DNA of 8,396 nucleotides, taken from contig JAFVXN010000002.1 of assembly GCA_017501125.1 (NCBI GenBank), positions 1 to 8,396 of the forward strand. Reading direction: 5' to 3'. The position numbers and the translations under genes were made by a program. Source of the stretch: Clostridia bacterium (GTDB lineage: Bacteria > Bacillota > Clostridia > Christensenellales > Borkfalkiaceae). The notes under the pieces were generated by a model that was not told the DNA's origin, made no database searches, and saw nothing but the letters and a program-made list of their open reading frames with translations. Shown here in pieces: positions 1 to 7,326 of this stretch (positions are counted from its first letter, which is position 1; each line of letters starts with the position of its first letter).

Positions 1-10
1 AAGGAGAGAA

Positions 11-58
11 ATCTTTTGCGCAGGGCGCGTACTAGTCGTACGCAAGCAAGCAAAAGAT
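11..58. repeat. Two-tier hairpin / inverted repeat downstream of hisIE
   Basis: The outer arms ATCTTTTGC (11-19) and GCAAAAGAT (50-58) pair perfectly over 9 bp. Inside them GCGTAC (27-32) and GTACGC (38-43) pair over 6 bp around a five-base loop, with an unpaired bulge on both sides between the two stems. No T-run follows on either strand, so it is not a canonical intrinsic terminator. It could be a REP-like element, a processing or stability structure at the 3' end of the his transcript, or part of a feature beyond the left edge. Only the structure is certain. Confidence 0.45.
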
Positions 59-78
59 GCACCTCGACGAAGTATGGC

Positions 79-92
79 GACGTATATACGTC
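79..92. repeat. Perfect 14-bp palindrome just after the hisIE stop
   Basis: GACGTATATACGTC begins two bases after the hisIE stop codon and is its own reverse complement. As RNA it could form at most a short stem with a tiny loop. On the plus strand it is followed by four T residues; on the minus strand there is none. It may be a protein-binding site or a weak terminator for plus-strand transcription. No function is assigned. Confidence 0.4.
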
Positions 93-94
93 TT

Positions 95-742
95 TTAATT
101 GGTCATCTTTTCTTGCTTAACCTTCTTATCTATTACGTGTCGAGAGGCAAGTTCCGCGTAGATTTCCTCCAAAGGTATCCCTGCCTCGACCATTAAAACG
201 AGGACGTGGTAGGTCAAATCTGCGATTTCGTAGACCGTTTCTTTTCTATCTTCCGCCTTTGCCGCGATGATAACCTCCGTGCTCTCCTCCCCTATTTTCT
301 TCAGGATTTTGTCGAGCCCTTTTTCGAAGAGGTAGGTCGTGTAGGAGCCAGCGGGTTTGTCTTTCTTTCTGCCCTGCAACATCTTCTCCAACGAGTGCAA
401 GGAGAAAGGCGCCTCCTCCCTTTCCACGACGGGATTGAAAAAGCAACTATCTTCGCCCGTATGGCAGGCAGGTCCGTCCTTCTTCACCTCGACGACGAGG
501 GCGTCTTTGTCGCAATCTGCCGTGATGGACAGGACGTGCTGGTAGTTGCCACTCGTCTCCCCTTTGAGCCAGAGTTGCTGACGGGACCTGCTGTAAAAGC
601 AGGTCAATTTCTTTTCCAGCGTGATTTTCAGGCTTTCCTTATTCATATACGCAAGGGTCAACACCTTTTTCGTATCGCCGTCCACGACGATGGCAGGAAT
701 CAAGCCCTTTTCGTCAAATTTTAACTCCTCAATGTTCAACAT
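95..742 (-). CDS. hisIE: Bifunctional phosphoribosyl-AMP cyclohydrolase / phosphoribosyl-ATP pyrophosphatase
   Basis: This fusion enzyme performs steps 2 and 3 of histidine synthesis: the HisE part removes pyrophosphate from phosphoribosyl-ATP and the HisI part opens the adenine ring. It is cytoplasmic. The 215-residue length is normal for the fused form. The N-terminal HisI domain (about 1-110) shows YSRSR (50-54), KGETSGN (60-66), the DCDKDA run (76-81) with metal-binding aspartates, and GPACHTG (90-96). Its conserved cysteines C77, C93 and C100 are the expected zinc ligands. The C-terminal HisE domain (about 112-215) has the MazG-like GEESTE motif (151-156) and the later EIAD (172-175). 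The ATG at 742 follows AAGGAG at 749-754 with 6 bases of spacing. This site overlaps the hisF stop codon, and the gap between the genes is 10 bases. It is the last gene of the operon inside the window. Identification is secure. Confidence 0.97.
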   Translation of the reverse strand: MLNIEELKFDEKGLIPAIVVDGDTKKVLTLAYMNKESLKITLEKKLTCFYSRSRQQLWLKGETSGNYQHVLSITADCDKDALVVEVKKDGPACHTGEDSCFFNPVVEREEAPFSLHSLEKMLQGRKKDKPAGSYTTYLFEKGLDKILKKIGEESTEVIIAAKAEDRKETVYEIADLTYHVLVLMVEAGIPLEEIYAELASRHVIDKKVKQEKMTN

Positions 743-752
743 ATATTTCTCC

Positions 753-1511
753 TTATATTCTCATTGGTATGCCTTGCGCAAGCAAGGTTTTTTTCAGGTC
801 GTTAATGTCCACCTCACCGAAGTGAAAAATAGATGCCGCCAGCCCTGCGTCTACCTTGGGCAGGGTCTTAAACAGGGTCGTAAAGTCCTCCTTGCACCCT
901 GCGCCACCCGAGGCTATAACAGGCACGGAAACGACGTCGCACACCGCCTTCAACATCTCTAAATCAAACCCCGTCTTCACGCCGTCCGTGTCGATAGAGT
1001 TCAAGACGATTTCGCCTGCGCCGTCCGCGACGCCACGTTTAATCCACTCGATAGCGTCCATGCCCGTGTCCTCTCTGCCCCCTTTGGCAAAGACGTGGTA
1101 GGTGCCGTTCACCCGTTTTGCATCCACCGAAAGGACGACGCACTGACTGCCGTAGCGCTTCGCCGCCTCGTAAATGATGGACGGATTGCGGATTGCGCCC
1201 GAATTGACGCTGACCTTATCCGCGCCGCACTTTAACACCCTGTCAAAATCCTCCACGCCGTTGATGCCACCGCCGACGGTCAAGGGTATAAAGATGGTCG
1301 ACGCTACCTCTTTCAAAATGTCCGAGAACAATTTTCTGCCTTCAAAGGACGCCGTGATATCGTAAAACACCAGTTCGTCCGCGCCGTTGTCGCTGTAATA
1401 CTTACCCAGTTCCACGGGGGAGGAAACGTCCGCAAGGCCTTGGAAATTGACCCCTTTGACCACTCGTCCGTTTTTAACGTCAAGGCAAGGAATAATGCGT
1501 TTCGTAATCAT
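753..1511 (-). CDS. hisF: Imidazole glycerol phosphate synthase cyclase subunit HisF
   Basis: HisF is the (beta/alpha)8-barrel cyclase subunit of imidazole glycerol phosphate synthase. It uses ammonia channelled from HisH to turn PRFAR into imidazole glycerol phosphate and AICAR. The 252-residue length is normal. The start RIIPCLDV places catalytic Asp11, and LSVDAK places the second catalytic Asp130. The VGGGI stretch (79-83), SGGAG (201-205) and ASIFHFGE (226-233) are the family's phosphate-binding and C-terminal signatures. The ATG at 1511 overlaps the hisA stop as ATGA. It is preceded by GGAGGT at 1521-1526, which lies inside the end of hisA, so the two genes are probably translationally coupled. 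Its partner hisH lies two genes upstream, on the far side of hisA. Nothing unusual is seen in the active site. Confidence 0.98.
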   Translation of the reverse strand: MITKRIIPCLDVKNGRVVKGVNFQGLADVSSPVELGKYYSDNGADELVFYDITASFEGRKLFSDILKEVASTIFIPLTVGGGINGVEDFDRVLKCGADKVSVNSGAIRNPSIIYEAAKRYGSQCVVLSVDAKRVNGTYHVFAKGGREDTGMDAIEWIKRGVADGAGEIVLNSIDTDGVKTGFDLEMLKAVCDVVSVPVIASGGAGCKEDFTTLFKTLPKVDAGLAASIFHFGEVDINDLKKTLLAQGIPMRI

Positions 1512-2224
1512 TTTCTCGCCACCTCCAACGCCTCTTTAAGGTTGATTGCGCCCGTGTAATAGGCTTTGCCTATTATCGCGCCGTAGATATCCAAATCCGC
1601 CAGTTTTTTCACGTCTTCCATCGACGATACGCCACCCGACGCAATCACCTGCATCTGCAAGCGTTTTGACAACTTTTGATACAAATCGTGGTTGGCGCCC
1701 TGCATAGCGCCGTCTTTGGAAATGTCCGTCGAGATAATCGTCGCCACCCCTATATCTTGCAAGCGTCTGCAAAAATCAAAAGCGTCCAGCGCCGATTTTT
1801 CCGTCCAGCCTTTGATCGCTACGTAGCCGTCTTTGACGTCGACGCCGACGGCGATTTTGTCGCCGTGCTCTTTGATAGCCGTCCTTAAAAACGCCTCGTC
1901 AGTCACAGCCGCTGTGCCTAAAATCACGCGCGCTACGCCTGCGGAGAGATACTCGTCCACCACCTGCATACTGCGGATACCACCGCCTACCTCGACGAAG
2001 GCGTCCGTCGCGGCAAGCAACTCCTTAATGCGCCAAAGGTTGGGCGTGCCACCCGTTTTTGCGCCCTCTAAATCGACGACGTGCATATACTTTGCGCCCT
2101 GTTTTTTGAAATCCAGCGCTATCTCGACGGGGTTGTCTGCGTACACCGTCATCTGGGCGTAATCACCCTTAAACAAGCGTACCGCCTTGCCGTCTAATAA
2201 GTCTATCGCGGGGAATAACCTCAT
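1508..2224 (-). CDS. hisA: ProFAR isomerase HisA
   Basis: HisA catalyses the Amadori rearrangement of ProFAR to PRFAR, step 4 of the pathway, on a half-barrel-duplicated TIM barrel related to HisF. The chosen start gives 238 residues, the usual size, and begins MRLFPAIDLLDGKAVRL. Catalytic Asp8 lies in PAIDLL and Asp129 in GVDVKDG. GGGIR (80-84), STDISKDG (165-172) and SGG (196-198) are the other conserved loops. A start seven codons upstream at 2245 would add MRNRGAG, which is not part of the fold and lies within hisH. The ATG at 2224 forms the ATGA overlap with the hisH stop that recurs in this operon. Its ribosome binding site is the unusual G-rich run at 2230-2235 with 5 bases of spacing, the least canonical site in the operon. 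Confidence 0.97.
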   Translation of the reverse strand: MRLFPAIDLLDGKAVRLFKGDYAQMTVYADNPVEIALDFKKQGAKYMHVVDLEGAKTGGTPNLWRIKELLAATDAFVEVGGGIRSMQVVDEYLSAGVARVILGTAAVTDEAFLRTAIKEHGDKIAVGVDVKDGYVAIKGWTEKSALDAFDFCRRLQDIGVATIISTDISKDGAMQGANHDLYQKLSKRLQMQVIASGGVSSMEDVKKLADLDIYGAIIGKAYYTGAINLKEALEVARK

Positions 2225-2841
2225 ACCTGCCCCCCTATTTCGCAAAATGTGCGTAAAATATTCAGCCCTACAGGCCCGCTCTTTTCAGGGTGGAACTGAC
2301 AGCCGTAGACGTTGCTTTTTGCCACCGCCGCCGTCAAAGGCGCGCCGTAGTCCGCCGTGGCGATGACATCTTGACAATCCGCCCCGTAATAGGAGTGGAC
2401 AAAATACACGTGGTCGCCCTCAGTCAAATATTTGAAAATCTCGTTCTTTTTTTCGCCAAAATGGAGCGCGTTCCAGCCGATATGCGGAATCTTCAAGTCT
2501 TTGGGGATTACGTCCGCTATCGGGCGAATTTCGCCGCTGATAAGCCCTAAACCGTCGTAGACGCCGAACTCATAACTCTTTTCGAAAAGGAGTTGCATAC
2601 CCAAGCAAATGCCGAGGACGGGTACGCCCTTTTTCGCCTGCGCCTTGACGACGTCCGCCATGCCCGAAGAGAATAATTTTTCGGCGGCGTCACCGAACGC
2701 ACCCACCCCAGGCAGGATAATGTGCGTCGCCTTTTCTATCTCGTGCTTGTCGCCGCTAACCTTCGCCTCGACCCCGATTGCAGCAAAAGAGGAGGCGAGG
2801 GAAAACAAGTTGCCCACGCCGTAGTCAATAATTACGACCAT
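2221..2841 (-). CDS. hisH: Imidazole glycerol phosphate synthase glutaminase subunit HisH
   Basis: HisH is the class I glutamine amidotransferase that hydrolyses glutamine and passes ammonia to HisF. The 206-residue length is typical. It opens with VVIIDYGVGNL, and PGVGAFG (44-50) is the oxyanion-strand region. The catalytic triad is visible as Cys79 in GICLGMQLL and His184/Glu186 in QFHPEKS. The ATG at 2841 shares one base with the hisB stop (TAATG). It follows AAAGGGG at 2849-2855, 7 bases upstream. It sits between hisB and hisA, the usual Bacillota arrangement. All catalytic residues are present, so it should be active. Confidence 0.98.
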   Translation of the reverse strand: MVVIIDYGVGNLFSLASSFAAIGVEAKVSGDKHEIEKATHIILPGVGAFGDAAEKLFSSGMADVVKAQAKKGVPVLGICLGMQLLFEKSYEFGVYDGLGLISGEIRPIADVIPKDLKIPHIGWNALHFGEKKNEIFKYLTEGDHVYFVHSYYGADCQDVIATADYGAPLTAAVAKSNVYGCQFHPEKSGPVGLNILRTFCEIGGQV

Positions 2842-3428
2842 TAAAGTACCCCTTTGGTGGAAGGCACGTCACCTGCGAACTTCTCGTCGATCGCCACCGC
2901 CAGGCGACAACTTCTTGCCACCGATTTGAACGCGCCTTCGATGATGTGATGCGCGTTGCTACCCGACAGTTGTCTAACGTGCAAGGTGCAGCCTGCGTTG
3001 GAGGCGAACGCCATCCAGAACTCGTCGACGAGTTCGGTATCAAAATCTCCCACTTTGGACGCCTTGATGTCAAAGTCGGTCACCAAGAAACTACGCCCCG
3101 AAAAATCGATAGCAGACAAAAGCAACGCCTCGTCTATAGGCACGATTGCGTCCCCGTAGCGGACGATCCCTTTCTTTTCGCCGAGCGCCTGCCTAAACGC
3201 CTGTCCCAAGCAAATACCGACGTCCTCCGTCGTGTGATGAAAATCTACGTCGATATCCCCTTTGCAGACCACCGTCAAATCGAATTTTCCGTGGCGAGCA
3301 AACAGCGTGAGCATATGATCCAAAAAGGCACAGCCCGTCTTAATCTCGCTATCCCCTCTACCGTCTAAGTTTAAGGTGAGTTTGATGTCCGTTTCTTTGG
3401 TTGTTCTTACGATTTCAGCAATTCTCAT
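2841..3428 (-). CDS. hisB: Imidazoleglycerol-phosphate dehydratase HisB (monofunctional)
   Basis: HisB removes water from imidazole glycerol phosphate to give imidazole acetol phosphate, step 6, in a manganese-dependent multi-subunit enzyme. The 195-residue protein is the dehydratase domain alone. It lacks the N-terminal HAD histidinol-phosphatase domain that enterobacterial HisB carries. Metal-binding motifs are seen in order: FLDHML (35-40), FARHG (43-47), DFHHTTED (62-69), NAHHIIEGAFK (158-168) and the C-terminal PSTKG (189-193). The ATG at 3428 overlaps the hisC stop as ATGA and follows GGAGG at 3436-3440 with 7 bases of spacing. Because it has one function only, the phosphatase step is not provided by this gene. 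Confidence 0.98.
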   Translation of the reverse strand: MRIAEIVRTTKETDIKLTLNLDGRGDSEIKTGCAFLDHMLTLFARHGKFDLTVVCKGDIDVDFHHTTEDVGICLGQAFRQALGEKKGIVRYGDAIVPIDEALLLSAIDFSGRSFLVTDFDIKASKVGDFDTELVDEFWMAFASNAGCTLHVRQLSGSNAHHIIEGAFKSVARSCRLAVAIDEKFAGDVPSTKGVL

Positions 3429-4489
3429 TTTCTCGCCTCCAAAATGGTTTTTATCTTGTCTATCAATACCTGCATCTCTTCCTGACTACCCACCGTGATA
3501 CGGTTGTAATCTTTAATCCTTTCCGTCTTAAAGTGTCTTACGAGCACCCCTGCGTCCTTTAAGGCAAGGTATAACGCCTCGCCGCCTATCCTATCGCTCT
3601 TAGCAAAGAGAAAATTCGCCTTGGAGTCGGTGCAGGTAAAGCCGAGGCTCTCCAACTGCGCCTTCGCCCACGTGCGACTATCGATAATTTTTTGACAGTT
3701 GGCTTGAAAATACGCCTCGTCTTCTATCGCGCCCAAGCCTGCCGCCGCCGTCGTGCGATTGACGTTGTAGGGATTGGTGGAGTACTTAATCCGCTGCAAG
3801 TCGGCGATAATCTCCGCACCTGCAATCCCGAATCCCAACCTTGCGCCTGCCAAACTTCTCGATTTTGAAAAGGTCTGCGTGACGAGCAGGTTGTCGTATT
3901 TTTTCAGCAACTTTACGCTGCTTTCTGCGCCGAAATCGACGTACGCTTCGTCGACGACGACCACCCTTTCTCTATCCGCCGCCACAATCTCCTCAATCTT
4001 ATCAAGCGACAGCACAAGCCCCGTAGGGGCGTTGGGATTGGCAAGAAAAATCGTGCCGTTCGCCTTCTTCAACTCGTCCACGGGTACGCTAAAATCAGCG
4101 TTTAAGGGAATTTTCACGGAAGGACAGCCCACCATGTCCGCAAACACCTGATAAAACCCGTAGGTGATATCCAAAAAGACGGCGGGTCTTTTTTCGTCGC
4201 AATAGGCAAGAAAGGCAAAGTAAAGCGTCTCGTCCGAGCCGTTGTTGACGATTACTTGATTATCGCCGACCTCGTACCTTTTGGCAATCGCTTTGGTCAA
4301 CGCCTTGCAATCGGGGTCGGGATAGAGCATCAGTTTTTCCAGTTCCGCTTTGGCGAGCGTCTGCGCGCGCATAGAGGGAGGAAAAGGCGACTCGTTGGTG
4401 TTGAGTTTTATATACTTTTTCTCTTTGGGTTGCTCACCTGGCACGTAGGGTGCAAGCGAGGCGTAGCCCTCTTTCAAAAACTTACTCAT
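3425..4489 (-). CDS. hisC: Histidinol-phosphate aminotransferase HisC
   Basis: HisC is a PLP-dependent fold-type I aminotransferase that converts imidazole acetol phosphate to histidinol phosphate using glutamate. The product is 354 residues, the family norm. LNTNESPFPPS (29-39), YPDPD (56-60), NNGSDE (82-87), NPNAPTG (151-157) and VDEAYVDF (179-186) are conserved. The PLP-binding lysine is K209 in TFSKSRSLAGARLG, and NRITVG (329-334) holds the substrate-carboxylate arginine. The ATG at 4489 is preferred: GAGG at 4496-4499 lies 6 bases upstream. A TTG at 4501 in the same frame overlaps that site, would add only four residues and has no better signal. One base separates hisC from the hisD stop. 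In many Bacillus-type his operons hisC lies elsewhere; here it is inside the operon between hisD and hisB. Confidence 0.97.
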   Translation of the reverse strand: MSKFLKEGYASLAPYVPGEQPKEKKYIKLNTNESPFPPSMRAQTLAKAELEKLMLYPDPDCKALTKAIAKRYEVGDNQVIVNNGSDETLYFAFLAYCDEKRPAVFLDITYGFYQVFADMVGCPSVKIPLNADFSVPVDELKKANGTIFLANPNAPTGLVLSLDKIEEIVAADRERVVVVDEAYVDFGAESSVKLLKKYDNLLVTQTFSKSRSLAGARLGFGIAGAEIIADLQRIKYSTNPYNVNRTTAAAGLGAIEDEAYFQANCQKIIDSRTWAKAQLESLGFTCTDSKANFLFAKSDRIGGEALYLALKDAGVLVRHFKTERIKDYNRITVGSQEEMQVLIDKIKTILEARK

Positions 4490-4490
4490 A

Positions 4491-5762
4491 TCAATCCTCA
4501 AATCGTATCACCGCACTCCTTGCGTGCGCCGTCAACCCTTCCTTTTTCGCAAAATATTCCACGTCTTTGCACACCTTTTTGAGCGCCGCTTCGTCGTAGT
4601 AGATATATTGCGTTTTCTTTATGAAATCGTCCACGGAAAGTGCGGAAGAAAAGCGTGCCGTGCCACTGGTGGGCAACGTGTGGTTGCTCCCGGCGTAATA
4701 GTCGCCGAGCGCCTCGGGACAGTATCTACCCAAGAATACCGAACCAGCGTGTTTGATTTTGTCAAGGTAAGAAAAGGGCTCGTCCAAACAAAGTTCTAGA
4801 TGTTCGGGTGCGATTTGGTTGGAGACCTCCACCGCCCTTTCGATATCGTCCGTCACGATAATCTTACCGTTGTCGTCAATAGACGCGCGCGCAATCTCCG
4901 CGCGTGCGAGCGTGGGAATCTGCGCCTCAATCTCCGCCGCCACCTTTTGGGCGAAGGTCATATCGTCCGTCACGAGCACGGCACTTGCCATTTTGTCGTG
5001 TTCCGCCTGCGAAAGCAAGTCTGCCGCGATATGCTTAGGCTCGTTCTTGTTGTCGGCGATAACCAAAATCTCGCTGGGACCTGCTATCATATCGATAGAT
5101 ACGACGCCGAACACCTGCTTTTTTGCCTCCGCAACGAAAGCGTTGCCAGGGCCGACGATTTTGTCTACCTTAGGCACGCTCTCCGTGCCGTAGGCAAGTG
5201 CTGCAATCGCCTGCGCACCGCCCACCTTGTAGATTTCGTCCACGCCTGCGATATATGCCGCCGCCAAAATGACGGGGTTAACCTTGCCTGCCTTATCGGG
5301 TGGCGTCGTCATAACCACCCTCTCGCAACCTGCAATCTTGGCAGGGATAGCGTCCATCAACACGGTCGAGGGATACGCCGCCGTACCGCCAGGTACGTAC
5401 AAACCAGCCCTTTCTATGGGAATAATCTTCTGCCCGACGATAACCCCCTCTTTCTCCAAGCGGAATCCGTCGCGGCGCTGTTCGATATGGAAGGCTTTGA
5501 TGTTGTCCGCCGCCTTTTGCAAAATCTCTAAAAACTGGCTATCAACGGAAGCGACCGCCTCGTCAATCTCCTCTTTCGATACACGCAAAGAGGTGAGGTC
5601 CGCCCCGTCAAATCGTCTAGAATACGCCTTGAGCGCCTCGTCTCCTTCCGCACGGACGGTGGCGATAATCTCTTTGACGATTGCCGTCACGTCCACCTTT
5701 TTCTCCACGGCGGAAAACATCTGCGCGCGAGTCTCGGGCATATCTTTGATAATCTTAATCAT
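4491..5762 (-). CDS. hisD: Histidinol dehydrogenase HisD
   Basis: HisD oxidises histidinol twice with NAD+ to give histidine, the last two steps of the pathway, as a zinc-dependent homodimer. The 423 residues match the family. The sequence shows YVPGGTAAYPSTVLM (122-136), VGGAQAIAALAYGT (180-193), IVGPGN (202-207) and DMIAGPSEILV (224-234). Zinc ligands corresponding to the known set are Q252 and H255 in SQAEHD, D354 in GDYYAGSNH and H413 in AHARS. Catalytic E320-H321 lie in IAPEHLEL. H361, in SNHTLPTSG, is also conserved. The ATG at 5762 overlaps the hisG stop by one base (TAATG) and follows GGAG at 5771-5774. All active-site residues are intact. Confidence 0.98.
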   Translation of the reverse strand: MIKIIKDMPETRAQMFSAVEKKVDVTAIVKEIIATVRAEGDEALKAYSRRFDGADLTSLRVSKEEIDEAVASVDSQFLEILQKAADNIKAFHIEQRRDGFRLEKEGVIVGQKIIPIERAGLYVPGGTAAYPSTVLMDAIPAKIAGCERVVMTTPPDKAGKVNPVILAAAYIAGVDEIYKVGGAQAIAALAYGTESVPKVDKIVGPGNAFVAEAKKQVFGVVSIDMIAGPSEILVIADNKNEPKHIAADLLSQAEHDKMASAVLVTDDMTFAQKVAAEIEAQIPTLARAEIARASIDDNGKIIVTDDIERAVEVSNQIAPEHLELCLDEPFSYLDKIKHAGSVFLGRYCPEALGDYYAGSNHTLPTSGTARFSSALSVDDFIKKTQYIYYDEAALKKVCKDVEYFAKKEGLTAHARSAVIRFED

Positions 5763-6397
5763 TACTTTTTCTCCGTTTGAATCTCCAGCCCTTTGCGAAT
5801 CTCTTCAATCTTTTGACGGTTGAATTGAAAACTGGATTTGTTGGCGATTAGCCTTGCGCTGATGTCGACGAATTTTTCGACGACCTCCAACTTGTTCTCA
5901 CGCAAAGTCGCGCCCGTCTCCACGATATCCACGATTACGTCGGAAAGCCCCAAGATGGGGGCAAGTTCAATCGAGCCGTTAAGGTGGACGATATCCACGT
6001 CCCTGCCCTGCCCAAAATAATATTGTTTTGCAATATTAGAGAATTTCGTAGCGACGGTCAGGGTGCGATTCCTATCGTCGACGAACCCTGCCTTTGCTGC
6101 AACCGCCATCCAGCACTTGCCCATCTGCAAATCCAACAACTCGTACACGTCGGGGGCGTATTCCAGCAAGATATCCTTGCCTGCAACGCCTATATCCGCC
6201 GCACCTCTCTCTACGTAAATGGCGACGTCGCTGGGTTTGACCCAGAAATATCTCACGCCGACTTCCTCGTTCTCGAAGACGAGTTTTCTATTCGGTTCCT
6301 TAATCGAAGGGCAGGGATAGCCTGCCTTTTCGAACAGGTCGTACACCTTCTCCCCAAGCCTGCCTTTCGGCAAGGCTACGTTGATAATCTTTTTCAC
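5762..6397 (-). CDS. hisG: ATP phosphoribosyltransferase catalytic subunit HisG (short form)
   Basis: HisG joins ATP and PRPP to make phosphoribosyl-ATP, the committed and feedback-controlled step. At 211 residues this is the short form, which lacks the C-terminal ACT-like regulatory domain of long HisG (about 290 residues or more) and needs HisZ for activity and histidine control. Visible motifs are ALPKGRL (8-14), the ADIGVAGKD loop (67-75) and the PRPP-binding VDIVETGATLREN (156-168). The start is GTG at 6397, overlapping the hisZ stop as GTGA. It is supported by GGAGGG at 6404-6409, 6 bases upstream, and by the fit of KKIINVALPKG to the family N-terminus. It is the only gene in the operon that I read as using a non-ATG start. 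The adjacent hisZ fits the two-subunit enzyme. Confidence 0.97.
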   Translation of the reverse strand: MKKIINVALPKGRLGEKVYDLFEKAGYPCPSIKEPNRKLVFENEEVGVRYFWVKPSDVAIYVERGAADIGVAGKDILLEYAPDVYELLDLQMGKCWMAVAAKAGFVDDRNRTLTVATKFSNIAKQYYFGQGRDVDIVHLNGSIELAPILGLSDVIVDIVETGATLRENKLEVVEKFVDISARLIANKSSFQFNRQKIEEIRKGLEIQTEKK

Positions 6398-7326
6398 GAC
6401 AATCCCTCCGCTTTCGCCAAACCGTCCAAGTACACCGCAAAGCCGACCGCGCGAGCGTTGCGTTTCATCTTCTTCATCAGGTTGTTATACTCTCCCCCTG
6501 CCAGCACGCTGGTCGGGATCCCTTCCACAAAGCCTTTGAACGTCAAACCGCTGTAATAGTTGACGTTCTCTACCAGCGAAAAATCGATACGGATTTTGTC
6601 CGCGACACCCTTTTCTTGCAAAGCAAGAAGAATCGCCTTAAATTCCGCCACGCACGCCTTCGCCTTGTCCCCTTTCGCCAACTTGTCGAGGGAGGCGAAT
6701 ACCTCGTCGATATCGCCGCATACGACCACGAGAGAAAGGATAGCCGACGTATTCTCCTCGTCAATCCCCTCTTGCGCGCATATCCCTTTCAACGCCTGCA
6801 CGTTCTTTTCGCCGAGGGCGACGAGCGCGCGTTTTTTCGCGCCGCCGACGAGCCCACAACTCTCCATCGTACCTGCCACGACCCCTAAGTGCGACACCTC
6901 TAAAATGTTGTCGCAAGAGATTTCGTCCAGACTTTTTGCCGCCAAAAGAAGATTCTCGACGAGGTCCTCCCTCGTGATATCCCCAAAACACTCCACGCCG
7001 ACCTGCATAATCTCTTTGAACGCCTGCGTGCCCTTGGCGACGCGATAAACGTTCTCGTAATAATACACCTTTTGCGTGCCGTCTTCGTCACGGCTGTTCT
7101 TGATGATGGACAGGGTGACGTCGGGTTTGAGCGCCATCAGTCTACCGTCCGTGTCCGTGAAGGTGATAACCGCCTCGTCCATCAAAAAGTCCTTGTTCTG
7201 CACGTACAAATCGTACGGCTCGAATTTCCTCATCTTGTACTGTCTATACCCTTGCGAAGCGTAGAGCGCGCGCAATTTGAGCGCAGTCCACTCCTCCACC
7301 GAAAGTATCTGTCTATAATCCGTCAT
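6394..7326 (-). CDS. hisZ: ATP phosphoribosyltransferase regulatory subunit HisZ
   Basis: HisZ is a paralogue of the histidyl-tRNA synthetase catalytic core that lost aminoacylation and instead forms a complex with short HisG, activating it and mediating histidine feedback. The 310 residues are at the short end of the family and lack the anticodon-binding domain of HisS. Class II synthetase-like stretches remain: YKMRKFEPYDLY (30-41), ALKPDVT (65-71), ENVYR (91-95), QVGVECFG (108-115), NYYSG (256-260), AGGEYNNL (276-283) and AVGFAVYLDGL (293-303). In HisS the GGEYNNL position is normally GGRYD, so the arginine is replaced by glutamate. ATG 7326 is chosen because it overlaps the yerC stop as ATGA and follows AGGAG at 7334-7338 by 7 bases. 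A longer reading from 7392 would add 22 non-family residues inside yerC. Confidence 0.95.
   Translation of the reverse strand: MTDYRQILSVEEWTALKLRALYASQGYRQYKMRKFEPYDLYVQNKDFLMDEAVITFTDTDGRLMALKPDVTLSIIKNSRDEDGTQKVYYYENVYRVAKGTQAFKEIMQVGVECFGDITREDLVENLLLAAKSLDEISCDNILEVSHLGVVAGTMESCGLVGGAKKRALVALGEKNVQALKGICAQEGIDEENTSAILSLVVVCGDIDEVFASLDKLAKGDKAKACVAEFKAILLALQEKGVADKIRIDFSLVENVNYYSGLTFKGFVEGIPTSVLAGGEYNNLMKKMKRNARAVGFAVYLDGLAKAEGLS

Noticed and set aside
772..794. CCTTG/CAAGG stem followed by seven T residues on the plus strand
   Set aside because: It lies within the hisF coding sequence and is explained by the codons for KKTLLAQG. No plus-strand gene ends there, so it is most likely chance.
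2225..2245. Start at 2245 for hisA
   Set aside because: It adds seven residues before the conserved MRLFPAIDLL and breaks the ATGA junction with hisH.
4490..4501. TTG start at 4501 for hisC
   Set aside because: It overlaps the GAGG that serves the ATG at 4489 and would overlap the end of hisD without a better signal.
4800..5531. A 243-codon plus-strand open frame opposite hisD, and other long plus-strand frames across the operon
   Set aside because: They lie fully antisense to strongly conserved his genes, have no recognisable domains and arise from the codon bias of the real genes.
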